A stretch of DNA of 64,000 nt from Acanthaster planci (GCF_001949145.1 NW_019091355.1:804083-868082), one strand, 5' to 3'; counted from the stretch's first letter, positions 36,236-49,908 are shown. Program-made: numbers and translations. The notes: a model not told the origin generated them from the sequence alone.

Positions 36236-39200
36236 CTAGCAATCTGGGCTTGACAGCACTTCCACTGACACCTCACAGAGTTGCAGTGTAGCGGTCCCCG
36301 GGATGTCGACGCTCACGTAGCGCGCCCTCAACGGTCGGTCACATTTAATCTCAATGGTCCCACCCAATGGCTCGGCTTGTGTGGCAGTGATTGGTGCCCC
36401 GCATGCCTGGTTCGCGGTGACAGTCTCGGATGTCCCAGCACGAACCATGGCATTTTGCAGACGTTCACCTGCGCACAAAAAAAGAATGTAGTGCTATGGT
36501 AAGAAAAGCTTGAGTGATCAAATTTTAGAGCGCATTGAGCTTCACATTTGATAGTTTTACTGGCTAGTTTTCATTTCTCTGAACATATTCCATTCGTAAA
36601 TACTTTGTGAAATTGTTTCAGTATCACTATTTGTCGAAAAAGGTCATTTTACATGGCAAAAACAAAACAGGTTGGTACAGTTGAAGTTTTGGGCTGTTCT
36701 GGAGAAGAATTTGTCTCCGTCAATTAACGAGATTCTTAGAGCATTTTCCCAGTCTTTAATGGAAGGGTGGTAGTTTAGTATAAAAAAAAAGAAACAAGTA
36801 GCACAACAACTTTGGGTCTTTATTCTAGTGCATGAAAATAAATAAATTAAGTATCCCCTCTAAATTCAAAGTATTTTGACATACTTACTGCAACAGTCAC
36901 CTCGGTTCAAGATGGTTACCTTGGTAACGCACTGCTCCCCACCAAGATCGACTTTCCACCAAGGGTGGTTCGAGTCAGTAGCTGATGAAGAAAAATGCAG
37001 TAGAATGTGTCACTTAATTTTCCCGAGAAATAATTCTGTTGATAGATTGCTATTGCCGTTGTACTTGGACGTACTCTAAAGTTGGAATGTGTTGTTATCA
37101 GACTTCATTGCCTTACGGTTAGTATTTGTCCAGCTTTAAATAAGACATCTCCAATTCTTCTTCCATGAATGCGACTTTGATTCATTTTTGGGAAGACACT
37201 TGACACTTTTCTTTCTTATGTATTTTGGCTCACATCCGTTTTAGCTCCATTGCCCTATAAAGATGGTTTTGATGGGACTTGTATTTCTTCGCGACATAGA
37301 ACTGGATATAGGCCTAGACATTTACCGAGCTATTACTAAAAAGTTAAAGGAGAGTCTACGGGCTGCTTGAACCCAGGATTTAACAATATCACCGATGGTT
37401 CCCGTATAATGCAAGTGTAATTTCCATTATAAACAGTCTTCCACACCTAGAGGAGATATCATCTTACCAGTGTGCGAGCAGTGCCTGGCGGGGTACAAGA
37501 TTGCAGATGAACTCCCGTCCACTGCCAAGTCTGCTGTATAACGCGCACTGTGCGTTGTGCTCTGCTCTGCTGGTTTGCCAACGATGCTGAACGGCTGGGG
37601 ATCTGTCAACAAATTCAATGATAACACGACTGTCACTGCCTAATATTTGGACGATTTGGATCAACGTTGGAGCGTTTTTAATCATAACTTACCAGGACAT
37701 TGTTCTAGAGGAATCTCCTCCAGTGTAACCTCGCAAAGTGCTAGGGTGGCTGACCCAGGGATATCAACGCTGACGTAGCGCCCTTTCAGTGCGGGCTGGC
37801 AAGTGAACTCGATGGTACCACCCAGTGGTGCTGCTTGCGCAGCGGTTACAAATGAGCCACAGGCCCAGTTCTCTGTGGCAGTGACGCTGGGACCAACACG
37901 GACAACAGCACCCTCTAAACGCTTGCCTGCCAATGGAAATTCGGACAGTTTTGTTGAAATTATCGTTGTGTTTGTAGTTATTTTTGTAGTTTAGTTTGCT
38001 GGCGTTTTTCTCTGGTTACGGTGGATGACATGGTGATATTGAAATAGTTGTATTTGGGATGGTTGTGGAGTTACTACTCCAGTTTTTCTACATATGCTAC
38101 ATAACTGTTCTTTCTGGAATGTTTCTCTTTTGTATAACCCAAGTTTGAGAAGTTTTCTGGAATTCCAAAACTTCTGTTTACTCAAAAAAGATCATTTGGC
38201 GATGTTGGTACCCTTTGCTACGACGGAAAACACCCCCTTGACTCTCCTTTCCCCAACCCATTGGCTGCAGGTTACACTTGGCTAGCATTTCGGTTTAATG
38301 TACATAATATGTTACTATATATCTAGTAGGCCTCACCATACATGTACTAGGAATCATCTAGGTTTCTGACTTACTGCAGCAGTCACCACGGTTCAGAATG
38401 TGGACTTTGCTGATACAGTGCTCGCCCCCAAGGTCCACCATCCACCACGGATCCCTGGCACAAGCAACTAAGTGGACAAACAAACAGAACAGACGGGTGC
38501 TCAAGAAGTTAAAAGTGTCTCACTAAATATTTCAGCTGGGAGCTGCTCGTGCCAAGGCCTTTTCCTGATCAAAATGGAACATTGTAGAGATGGAAATGGT
38601 GTTTAAACGGGAAACCCTGACACACAGAAGTGTTACCTACTGGTATGCGAGCAGTGCTCCGAGGGGTACAAATCGGAGGACGAGCTGCCATCAACTGCCT
38701 TATCTGACGAGTAGGCGCCATAAGTTGAACTCTGCCAGGTGATCTTGTCCACAATTGGGAGGTTTGTGGAGCCTTAACGAAGCAAAACAGACAAAATTAA
38801 AATTGGTAATGGCTAGGTAAAAGCAAACGAAGCAAAAGGGTAGCGAGATCAACAAAAACAGCAGGACTACCGGTACCTCTATTTTGATAAATGCTTTAAA
38901 CCTCTAACGCCCCTTTCAGATCTTGGCCGCACAAAATAATGAATCTAATATGAGCGTAAGCACTTTTATGCTTTGTCCACCCACAAGGTTTCAGTCTAGC
39001 CAGATAAACTATTGTTCAAATTTACCATTTTAAGCTTGTCAGTAAGATTGCATACATTAGTAACCCTTTTCAATCAAATGTAAACGCACGCATGTGCACC
39101 CTATTGCATAGTTGGATATGAAAAGCGAAGCTGAAAACTGCTTATCAGTAGACACCATTTTATAGGTTCTTTTGTAATTTCCTTGTTTACCTGCTCGAGT

Positions 39201-41753
39201 GATCATGGCTCATTGCAAATATGTTGATCGACATACCTCCTGACTTCTTGGATTCTTCAACCTCGTCCTTTAGAACACGCTCCAACAGGTCCAATTCATC
39301 CTGAAAATTCGTTCAAAGAGAAGACATGCCTTATAGAGCTCATCATGCGCTTAATTTACAAGTACACTGTGGTCTCTGACTAGCTAGTGTGGCACATGCG
39401 CATCGTCATGATTTTTCCGGGGGGAGGGGGGCGGAACCAAGCTCATGAGCAGCAAACTGGCCCAATCATTTGGCATGGAAGGGGGTCAATTCCGACGTTT
39501 TCTATCAATGTTGTGATTGTTAACCCCTTTCCTCTTGTTTATTTTTCCGACTTCCCAATAACCGATATGTATCATAAGCACTGAAAGGGGAGATATTTAA
39601 GAAAACAAACGGAAGCTACAATGACGCTGTTTTGATGTAAGGTTGAGGGAGGTAAGTATGCGTAAAAGATGTACATATGTATCATGATCAGTGGCCTTAG
39701 TGTCATACCGGTACGGAATACGGACGCTACAAATGTCAATGACGGGGCAAGTTTTTTTTTTATTAACGTAATCCCCCATTCCCCATCCCGCTGTTGTCCC
39801 TGGCACAAGATTACGCCACTGAAAAGCTCCTAATGCAGATCACCGCTAAATACTGAAAGAAGAACACTTTCAGTATTAGTTCTTTGAGGAAGCTCTTAGG
39901 TGGATGAAGGTAAGGTCATGTCGCCCGGAAAGCCTGTCAGCCAGTTTGCTGTACTACAGTACACCTGGGATAAGTTGGATCAAACAGAATCGATCGATTT
40001 TATCCGATTTTAGCTAAGCTCTGACATACGCAGAGACGATTTGCCTGCATCACACACCGGTCAACAATTCTCAGTATGAAAAAAGTAACACCGCTACGGT
40101 TCTAGTAACATTAAAACATCTTGTTTTCTATCAATACTACATGCATTAGCAGAAAAGTGAAGCATGTTTCATCGATTATGCCACACGTGTTTGAGCCACG
40201 AACGTCCCCATTCTTCAAAAAAGTCATAGTACACTTCTGTACTTAGCTCACCCACTACCTTATCCACAAACATGCACCAAAATGATTGACTTGAACAGCA
40301 AGATTCCTGCAAATCTCCGTACGGACTGGAAGGACTGTACGAAAACATCATTTTTCGTCCATAGGGCAGAAACGAGGAAAGACATACGGGACTTGAGCTG
40401 TGTTGATTGATTTGTCAGATAAGCGACAATCCAACCTTAGGCGATCCGACCAAGGGAAACATTTTTATCAGGAACAAGTGATGCACAAAACATGGTAGAG
40501 CGATTTTCTCTGAGGTTCTGAGTGACAATCCAATTTAAACGAATCCCACACCCGAGGTTTACAGGCCATTGAACTTCCTGACCGTAAAAGTAGTGTATTA
40601 ATCCTTGCGATTCCCACGAAAGCAAGGCTAAGCTTTTTTCATTTGGTTCTTTTAAAAATTTACCATCAGTTTACTATTGGAGCGTCATGCTTTACAAGGA
40701 TAATTTTTGTCGCATCTGATTGAGAATGCGTTTTGGAAGTTGAATAGTGACCTTCCTAGTCTGTAGTATTTCCAATTAGTTACATAATACCACCTTGAAA
40801 TCGAATTTTTCCTTTTCAAGTTGGAAAGATTTATTTTCTTGATCTTTCTCTGGTTAGCAAGTGGCGGACAACCTTTTCAGAAAATTTATCCTTGGTTGGT
40901 AAGGGAGCCAAAGGTTTTATTACCTTCTCGTCAATTGTAAAATAGGAATAGATTTTGTGCCTATGAGAACTTAACTGCGAAAGACGGATTTCACTTTTAC
41001 ATCCTGGTTTTGAATATCCCTACAATTTATTCCAATCAACGGGTTCTTTTTTGAAATTCTACTTTGTGCTCCAATATACATGTATGCTTTTGAATGAACT
41101 TACCACTTACTTGCTCTACCGGTAAAACTGAAGTTTTTGGTTTGAAACTTTTAATTTGGTACGTAACTGTATGAGACTGTAGCTAATTTCTATCAAATAA
41201 ACGTTCGTACACTAGATATGGGATCTTCAAAGTATAATGAAGTGTAATATCCCGCTCAGGCATTGTGTGGTTAGCAAGACAGTAAAACTGGATTTTAAAA
41301 ATGGGACAATAAAAGTCGCTTTTTTTCCTGAGGTAGATAATAGAGTTTTACAACCTTTCCACTTTCTGGAATATGGGCGATTTATAACAGTGCGCCTCCA
41401 AGAGTTTGAAACGCGTTGACCAATCACAGTGCGCGAAATCTGTCGACCCAGTGCGCGTTTGGAAAGGGTGGACAGATTTCACGCATTGTGATTGGTCAAC
41501 GCGTTGCAAACTCTTGGAGACGCACTCTTGTGAAATGAGCGAAGAAACACAGGCGGCATCCTGGTCTAGAGCTACGTTTAGGTCTTCGCTCCAGTAGAAA
41601 TGCATGGAGACGCGCAAACAATAGACCTAGCCGTAGCTCTGGAAGCCCGTTTTGGACACGGCCACAATTTGAACTCACCTCATTCCAGGCGGTGGTCATC
41701 TGGAAGCCCACGAGTCCCAACACCAAGACAACAGCAGCTAGCGATCTCAACAT
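36236..41753 (-). CDS. Two-domain F-type (fucose-binding) lectin, gene A
   Basis: Eight exons: 41753-41679, 39300-39237, 38772-38641, 38467-38375, 37926-37693, 37602-37468, 36981-36889 and 36468-36236, giving 352 aa. Exon 1 is the signal peptide (LAAVVLVLGLVGFQMTTA). Exon 2 encodes a short charged amphipathic helix (LDLLERVLKDEVEESKK). Exons 3-5 (about residues 47-199) and 6-8 (200-352) are two F-type lectin domains of the eel fucolectin/tachylectin-4 family. Each keeps the sugar-site pattern: His89...Arg117-Gly-Asp119-Cys-Cys...Arg124 and His243...Arg271-Gly-Asp273...Arg278. The spacing is HX27RXDX4R, against HX26 in the classic motif. All junctions from exon 2 on are phase 1. A likely role is secreted glycan recognition in immunity. 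The exon-2 helix may oligomerise it (inference). Confidence 0.93.
41390..41525. mobile_element. Large imperfect palindrome in lectin A intron 1
   Basis: Arms 41390-41444 and 41471-41525 (55 bases each) pair with only about five mismatches around a 26-base loop. Weaker pairing continues outward. It is non-coding, and resembles a foldback or MITE-type element. Confidence 0.65.
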
Positions 41754-41878
41754 TCTTCTTTCGACTTTGGAAACTTGTCAGAGAGAGTCAATAGGCCTGA
41801 CCTGAGCAAACACCCTCAACTTTTGCGAACACGAGCGAAGCAAGCCACTAGACCGGGTGAGTAGCCTGATGCAAGACC

Positions 41879-41884
41879 TTTATA
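41879..41884 (-). promoter_or_regulatory. TATA box of lectin A
   Basis: TATAAA on the - strand, about 125 bases upstream of the ATG. At the aligned place lectin B has only an A/T run and lectin C has TTTAAATA. Confidence 0.5.
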
Positions 41885-42399
41885 AGCAAAACGTTTGCAT
41901 CCCATAATATCTTGCATAAAGCTGCCGATTAAATTACACGTCATTTTGGTCCGGTAAGCTAATCCCTTTCACCTGATTGTATGAAGACAGAAACCGTTCG
42001 GTTCCACTGAAGCGTGACTCCCTGATCGGTTCGAACCGGTGACTCGGTGTTTAAATAATTACGCAACACACAGTATGCCCTAAAACGTGTCATTCTAACT
42101 TAAAAGTTCAACGGCTTTCCACAGTGAAAACAAAGTCCCAGTCATAAGTTACCCGAGAATTGGAGGCTGCTAGAAGGTTGCTGCAACAGGAAATTGGAAC
42201 TGTTTGAAGAGAATACAACGTCTTATCCAGTTGCCTGTCGTACTAGTCAGAGATTCGTCCATAGTAAGTGTCTGTCAGCACACAGGTCCATACGGCGACA
42301 CTTATGGTCGAGCTGCTAAATACCATCGTGGACACAATCAACGAGCACTTAAAACATCACTGTTCCCTTTGTCATTTTCAGTTTAATAGTACGGCTTAC

Positions 42400-42760
42400 A
42401 CAGGTGTAAATAATCATTCAATTCGATGTCAGCAGAACCATGAAGCCTATAGTACCGGTAAACTTCATGTCGAAGTAAAGAAGTCGCTTTGTACGGCGAC
42501 CTGAAAGGGTGCGACTTGGCCAAAAAGAAACGATTTTAAGCAATTGTTAACTGTTTGGTTCGAACTAATAAGTCTTGTTTAATTTAACAGTTTCAATAAA
42601 GTATGAAAAGCTGAATTCAAGCGTAAGCTTCCCCCAATTAAACTCACTGTTAATTTTGACATGTCGGTGAGTTGCCTGTTGCTTCAAACTTAATTGGCCT
42701 GTTTCATGAAGCACGCGGCCGCTCTTCTCACGTTCATGCGTATTTAGAAAAGGAAAATGA
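42400..42760. repeat. Duplicated 3' flank of lectin unit B
   Basis: Matches 34870-35380 (unit A) and 52610-52790 (unit C). The B and C copies are close around GCGGCCGCTCTTCTCACG. Confidence 0.55.
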
Positions 42761-42793
42761 CTACAAAAATGATATCACATGTAAACCGAAGCC

Positions 42794-42799
42794 TTTATT
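42794..42799 (-). terminator. Lectin B poly(A) signal
   Basis: AATAAA on the - strand at the position aligned with those of A and C, about 550 bases past the stop. Confidence 0.55.
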
Positions 42800-43347
42800 A
42801 CTTATGAAAAAAAGAACTAAAAGCCAAACTTAAAAGAATATTGGAGTACTTATACCAACCGTTCACTGTTAGAAAATTGGACTCCCACCTATTTATTTCT
42901 TTCAACAGCCTTAAACTGTAAACTATGTGAAAAAGAAAAAAGAAAGAAATAAACAGCCCAACTCATACACCCCAACAAACCAAACCAAACAAACACAGCA
43001 GATATCTCCCTCGTAACTTCTTGACGGTTATTGGGAATTATCAACGATTGTACTCCTCCTCAAAAATGCTTGCCTTAAGTTGACTGTGCTTGTGGTCAAA
43101 TATTTCCTACTATTCAGTTCTTTTCAGATCGACCATTCACATTTGTTGTCCTCTTTGTTGACGTCCTTCGCTTACTAAAATTTCACTATGAGGATTTTTT
43201 TCAACAAAGCGGTTTTAATCTGAATAAATTCTATCTAGCCCCAAAAAGAAAAACAGAAATTTGGAAATCAAAAAGACTTGAACGTTATTTGAAGATTCCT
43301 CATATAGTCCATTATTGTCATATAGGACCGTGTCAATCAGGAATAAA

Positions 43348-46300
43348 CTAGCAATCTGGACTTGACAGCACTTCCACTGACACCTCACAGAGTTGCAGTG
43401 TAGCGGTTCCTGGGATGTCGACACTCACGTAGCGCGCCCTCAACGGTCGGTCACATTTAATATTGATGGTCCCGCCCAATGGCTGGGCTTGGTTGGCAGT
43501 GATTGGTGCCCCGCATGCCTGGTTCGCGGTGGCAGTCTCGGATGTCCCAGCACGAACAATGGCATTTTGCAGACGTTCACCTGCGCACAAGAGAAGAATA
43601 TAGTACTATGGCAAGATAAGCTTATGTGGTCAAATTTTAAAGCTCATTCATCTTCATATTTCTGAACTTTTTCTCTAATTTGCCTGAATACGTTACCTTG
43701 AAAATTCACTGTTTGAGTTCTTTACTAAAAAGGGTAATCTTAAAGAGACCAAACAGTTTGGCATGAAGTTTTTTGTTAATACAAGAAATAATTTAGTTTC
43801 ATTAACAGGGCTATTTGGATAACTTTCGGAACAGCCTTCAATGGAACTTTTGTAGTCTCGTAGAAAAAGGCAAACTAGCAGGTCGTTTGTTAAGAAGCAC
43901 AGAAGCCATGATTCATGGCATGAAAAGAAACTATTCTGTGAAAAGAAGGTATTATTGGGTACCTTCTTAAATTCAAAGTATAATTTGAAAAACTTACTGC
44001 AACAATCACCACGGTTCAGGATGGTTACTTTGGTAATGCAGTGCTCTCCACCAAGATCGACTTTCCACCAAGGGTGCTCCGATTTGAAAGCTAATGAAAG
44101 AAGTGCAGTTGATACGTTAATCCTCCTGGGAAGAAAACTTTCATTGATTATGAAATTGGAGAAATATCTTTTGGGGTGTGTGTTATCGGGAAAAATGTTA
44201 CCTAACTCTTGCATGATATCACATTCTGTTCTTCAAATGGTCATAATTAGCAATACATGCAACTTGAACTGTAATTTTAGGAAGACATGTTGGTTTTTCT
44301 TTCTTTTGTATTTTGGTTTGTAAACTCTTCCCGTGTGCCTTACCGGTGTGCGAGCAGTGGCTGATGATTGAAGATGAACTCCCGTCCACTGCCTTGTTGG
44401 CAGTAAATCGCTTATCGTACGTTGTGCTCTGCTCTGCTGGTTTGCCAACGATATCGAACGGTTGGGAATCTGCCAAGAAGTTAAGTAAGAAATTGACGAC
44501 AGGGTTCTCCTTCATGATTTTTTGACAATTTGGATCAAAGTTACAGTTCTGGATACGGAACCCAAAGTGGAGCCTTTTAAAACATAACTTACCAGGACAT
44601 TGGCCCTGCGGAATCTCTTCCAATGTAACCTCACAAAGTTGCAGGGTGGCTGACCCAGGGATATCAACGCTGACGTAGCGCCCTTTCAGTGCGGGCTGGC
44701 AAGTGAACTCGATGGTACCACCCAGTGGTGCAGCTTGCGCAGCGGTTACTGGTGAGCCACATGCCCAGTTCTCTGTGGCGGTGACGCTGGGCCCAATGCG
44801 GACAACAGCGCCCTCTAAACGCTTGCCTGCCAATGGAAATTCAACCTGCAATATTATAATTGCCCTTTGGTTGTTCAAGTTGTGCGTCTTGTTTAGTTTG
44901 CTGTCGTTGCTTTTTTCTGATTGCAGTTGATGACGTGGTAATATTGATGTAGCCTACTGGTATTGTTAAATATATAGCAAAGATTAAGATATATTTTGTT
45001 CGTGACATTTTGTACATGTACATCTGTTATTACAAGTGGTCCAAAGAATCCCCAAAGCCTAGAGGTTTCCTGTAATTCCAAAACTCCTATATACTGAAAC
45101 AAAGATTTTTCGGCGATATTGGCACCAAATTTTACAATGGTTGACGACGCCAAGCATTCAATTTCCCAACCCTTCGGCAGGGTATTTACTGTGCCACTTT
45201 GGTAGAATCTCGGTGTCATGTCATTATGGTAATCATACTTAGTAATCAGACTGTCTAGGTTCCTGACTTACTGCAGCAGTCACCACGGTTCAAAATGCGG
45301 ACTTGTGTGATGCAGTGGTTGCTCCCGAGATCCACCATCCACCACGGGTTCTTAGCATTAGTAACTAAGCGGGCAAACAAGCAAAACAGACTGGCGCTTA
45401 AGAAATAAGAAACTCTCATCGTAAACTTTTCAGACGACAGCAGTTGATACTTAATTTTTCCTGTTCAAAATGGACTACGACCTAAGAAATGGCAAGAGAA
45501 AGCGAACAGGAGATATACTTTTTTACTTCCAGTTGTGTAGGCTACACTTTCTGCAGTGCATGTTTGTTTGGGATATCACATATAGCAAATTCTTGGGTTG
45601 ACTGGCCCTACAATGGCATCTTGAGAGGATTATTTCAAACTGCAGACGCCCAGCACATACACGCCACTGAGGTCCATGCGGTTTCTGTGCATGATGACGT
45701 TGGGGAGAAGGTGTTTATTTCGAAGGGCCCACCAGACAAAGTGTGACCTACTGGTATGCGAGCAGTGCTGTGATGGGTACAGATTGGAGGACGAGCTGCC
45801 ATCAACTGCCTTATTTGATGAGTATGCACCCAATGTTGAGCTCTGCCAAGTGATCTTGCCCACAATTGGGAGGTTTGTGGAGCCTAAAGAAAACAAATCA
45901 AAATCTTAAACCATAAAACAAAGATGAACGACGAATGTGTTTGGAAACTGACGGCTAACCAGCCTTGTTGCAGTTTTAATCTTTGAATAAAGCAAAAGGC
46001 CTGCGAGGCAGGCATTGCTGCTTTTTTCTGTTGTGTTTGATAATTCACTCATGCCTTTTAACCTCTCAAAGCCCTTTTAGAAAGACACTTTCATCCTACA
46101 TGTCCTATCTTTGTCCATAAGGCTTTACACTAACCAAAGAAACCATCAGTAAAAGTTTCCATTATCACTGGTCTTGCAAGTAAGATTGTGTTCTTCATCA
46201 GATTACCCCTTTATGAACTCAAGAGCACTTTTCCACATAGGATATGAAAAACAATCGCCAAAAATCTCATCAGAAAGAGGACTTGCGTTTCATATGTTCA

Positions 46301-49300
46301 TTTATAGTTTTCTTGTTTACCTGCTCAAGTGATCAAAAACTTGAAATCAAGTCGGTGATTGGCTGGGTGTGGTCCACCTTCCTCGGGATACAGACGCGGT
46401 GCGGTTCGGCGAGCAGTTTAATAACACGCGGGAACGGTCAGTGCAATCTCGATCCCCAATATGCATGTCCGACAGCGCCCACTTACCGACCTGAACAATA
46501 TGCAAGCCCTTTTGTGCACAACGTATGGGGCTTAATTGCTACCAAAATTGGAAGGAGCACTCTTATTGGCTAAGAATCCCGCAATATAAATATTTATTTA
46601 AGGAGCAGTTTGATTGGTCAGTTAAACGCTTATTAACAACTGCAGTCTCGTTCATTAAAGAGGGTGTTTACATTATCGTAAAAAGATGATTCGCCATAAA
46701 GCGTTGATTCTCTTACCAGAAAAAGATAGTTGATAAATTTATTCTTGAATAGTTATGTATGCTTTGTCTCTAAGCGTCGTATTAAAAGGGATATTAATGC
46801 AAGATATGACAGAAACTAGTAGTAATCTATTGTAGACATCCCTATAAATAAATGGATGAGTCTGATCTGTAGCGTGAGCTACTATTGGCGTTCTACATGG
46901 AAATATATGAATCATGCAATTCAGTTGTTGCAACATGAATATATCCAGAATCAGGTTGATTTGGTGTACGATTTACGACACACATTTCTCTCTCTCTCTA
47001 GCCTCCGTCCACGCGACACAACTACACGACGCGACAGCACAACGACTCCCTTGCGGAGCAGAAAAAGCTAAAGCACCGTTGTGGCTGACATTGTGGCTGA
47101 TGTTATTTATTTCCTGGAGACAATGCTGAAAGTTGGTCGGGACGCTCTTTCTAATTACATATGATTACAAAAACAAATAAAAAAAATTTTCTTCAACAAT
47201 TCACTGTTAGTGAAAACAGAAAGTTAGAAAGAATGCATGGAAAAGAACAACAACAGAAACAAGGCTTTCTACCTATTCGCTCTTTGTACGCTGCCGCCAT
47301 AGGCATGCAGAGCCTCCATCTGACAGCTTTACGTAATGATTCCCGTGTATGTTGTTTAGTAATTTGGGGCATGCTGCGTTAGTTCCTCTACCATTTAACC
47401 ATACGATTGGACAATATTTCAAAAGCTACGTTGACGCGTTTCTGACACGATTGTAAAAGCTGCCAGTTCGAGACGCTGCATGCCCATGGCGGAGCAAACA
47501 GCATGCACTTTGCAAGCACGGAGGACGAAAAAAAGGTATAAAGGCGCCCTATATAAAACACCTTGAAGCAAAGGGCGACGGAACACAACTCGTCGCGTCG
47601 TACGTCGTGTCGTGCTTCAGGCGATGTAATACACGACACGACGCACGACTAGATATACGACGCGATGGGCGACGGCACGACGCGACGTTTGTGTACAAAC
47701 GTAATGGCAAGAAGGCGACAACGCGACCTGATGGCACGACGCAAGGGAGCCGTTGTGCCGTCGCGTCGTGTAGTTCGTCGCCTTGGAAGAGGCTAGAGAG
47801 AGGCAGAACTGTGTGTCGTAAAAAGTACACTATACTGAATAGCCCACGAGCAAGAGCAGAATCGGTGTGGCATGCTGGGTGACGTGAATCGCCGGCAAGA
47901 GTGAACGGGCTCTGCACTAATTGTAAAATGACGCAGCGTGTGGACCACAAACAAGACCGACTAACGACTTGATTTCAAGTCTAGAGTGATCATGGCTCAT
48001 TGCAAATACGTTGATACACATACATGCTGACTTCTTTGTCTCTGCAACCTCTTCCTTCAGAAAACGTTCGAGAAAGTCCAATCCATCCTGAAAAATTCGT
48101 TTAAAGAAAAAACTACATTGACCGCAGCGAGTAAAGAGCTCTTCTAACCAGTGTAAATTTTTGGGCTCTGTTGGCAATCCAAAATGAAGGACATTGTAGG
48201 TCACTCGAGAACAGCATGCAATGCGTGGGCGACGTTGACCCCATCGCGGTGTCCGCATGCCAACTAACACGTGTTGAGCAAGTTCAACCCTCAAGCTAAA
48301 AATCTGTATTAGGACATTTCTTTTATCGGCTTCCTTTTCATGGGTGGCTACGGTAACGTTTGCAGAAACATTACCCTCAGTCGGCTTGAGGTGTCAATAA
48401 AACCAGGCAAGGGGCATGGTGTAAATTTTTTACCGTTCCCAAATATTACTTATTCGTTCCCACAAATTACCCATTCGTTTGCATTGAATTACTTAGCTAT
48501 GTGCGATTTGTTGAAACGTTGTGGATTTCTTTTACTTTTTGCCGATCGTCAATAAGTTTGCCAACCACTCGTAAAGGTACAAGAATGTGACACGAAAGAT
48601 CAACTGAAAGACTCAATGATCTGATTGTCCAAGAATCAACTAGCGGCTGATAGCGGAGGAAGTCTCGCCGATCCAGAACTGTTGATTCGGACTTCATTTA
48701 GCATTGTGAGAAATTCTCCCGAGAATGCACCATGTGTCGAATACAGAATAGCTGAGATTGATATTTACACTTCTATATTCCACGTGACCTCGTTAATTTC
48801 AGGTGTTTCTTATACGGAAAACCCTTAACCCGGAAAATAGTCTTAAAAACAAAACAACAAAACAAAACACACTCACCAAAAACAAAAACAAAACAAAAAA
48901 TTAAACACAAAAAGTTGATAAATTCAAGGCAGAGTGCAGACAAATGCTTCTCTGGTTGGTAATACCTTTTGGTTACCAATCACGTTGTTTTCCTCCTTTG
49001 CCGCATTTTTTAACCTCGTTATGGAAATTGGGCCTGAATGGGCCGGTTTTAAACCTTTTTGTCGGAAAGGGGTGACATCTGTCCCTACACAAAATCTTGA
49101 CCGTGAACATAGGGATTGCGCTGAAACATCTGCGCTTTGCATATTTGTGCAAACTTGTGTCTGTAGATGGAAATCTTTTGAAAATGTAGATACAACTTTT
49201 TACTACCACTTTTTTGAAAATTAGTCGAGAATTATGCAAAGACAATTTTGGGGTGAAAAGTATTTATCTAGCTAATTTTATATACAATATAATTAATGTT

Positions 49301-49630
49301 TCTGTAAAAATCATCTTTTTCACTCATCACGTATGAACTTTTTGAATTCCTGCATAATTGTAAAATTATTTATTTAAATTCACACACATCGAGTGCATTA
49401 TCCCACACTGGCAATGTCAGTGGACGGTAAGGGAGAGCGATCATAAACTGGTTTTGATGTAGGCTCATTTTCATCAGCCTCTTTCTGTGATCGGAAATAA
49501 TGTTTACCAACCGTTCTTCCCTTTTGAAATCGAGCAGAGAAACATAGCCTGAACTTACCTCATTCCAGGCGTTGGTCATCTGGAAGCCCACGAGTCCCAA
49601 CACCAAGACAGCAGCCACTAGCGCTCGCAT
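43348..49630 (-). CDS. Two-domain F-type lectin, gene B
   Basis: Same eight-exon plan as gene A: 49630-49559, 48087-48024, 45883-45752, 45364-45272, 44826-44593, 44469-44344, 44090-43998 and 43580-43348, giving 348 aa. The signal peptide is MRALVAAVLVLGLVGFQMTNA. The helix exon reads LDFLERFLKEEVAETKK. Both domains keep His...Arg-Gly-Asp-Cys-Cys...Arg/Lys-Arg (His88/Arg116/Asp118; His239/Arg267/Asp269). Differences from A: the exon 2-3 junction codon is TGC, adding an unpaired Cys before domain 1. Exon 6 is nine bases shorter, removing three residues just before the HCSH site in domain 2. Intron 2 holds a 1.6-kb insertion (46336-47984). The TATA position is degenerate. Confidence 0.92.
46336..47984. 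mobile_element. DNA-transposon-like insertion in lectin B intron 2
   Basis: Lectin A has an uninterrupted CTGCTCGAGTGATCATGGCTC. In B this is split, with AGTGATCA on both sides (46328-46335 and 47985-47992), an 8-base target duplication. Inside lie inverted ends, ACTTGAAATCAAGTCG (46339-46354) and its exact complement (47965-47980), with weaker pairing further in. No transposase ORF is visible. A second element (46964-47830) is nested within it. Confidence 0.7.
46964..47830. mobile_element. Nested CpG-rich element with long terminal inverted repeats
   Basis: Ends 46964-47055 and 47740-47830 are inverted copies of about 90 bases (GTGTAC..TTTACGACACA... to ...CTCCCTTGCG). The right half is crowded with short CGACGCGAC/GTCGTGTCG motifs. 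The open frame of 133 codons over it is a by-product of this bias. Non-autonomous. Confidence 0.65.
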
Positions 49631-49908
49631 TATTGTTCAGTCGGCTTCAGAAACTTGCCTTAGACTTTAATGGCCGCGACGCAACAAATATACCTTTAAT
49701 TTTATTGAACACGAGCGAAGCAAGCCAGCAGAATGCGGGAGTGGCCCAATGCAGTGCATTAAAAAAAGAGTTTACATCCCATAATATTTTGCGTGAAGGA
49801 AATAGCACCGCTATCCAATGGCGCTGCATATAACATAACTGAACCAAGTACTATTATTGGCTTTTCCACAAATTTCGGAAAATGCATCAGTTTCATTTTA
49901 TTGTGAAG

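Noticed and set aside
47549-47950. Open frame of 133 codons on the - strand
   Set aside because: Produced by the CGACG-rich inverted-repeat element; low-complexity peptide with no domain.
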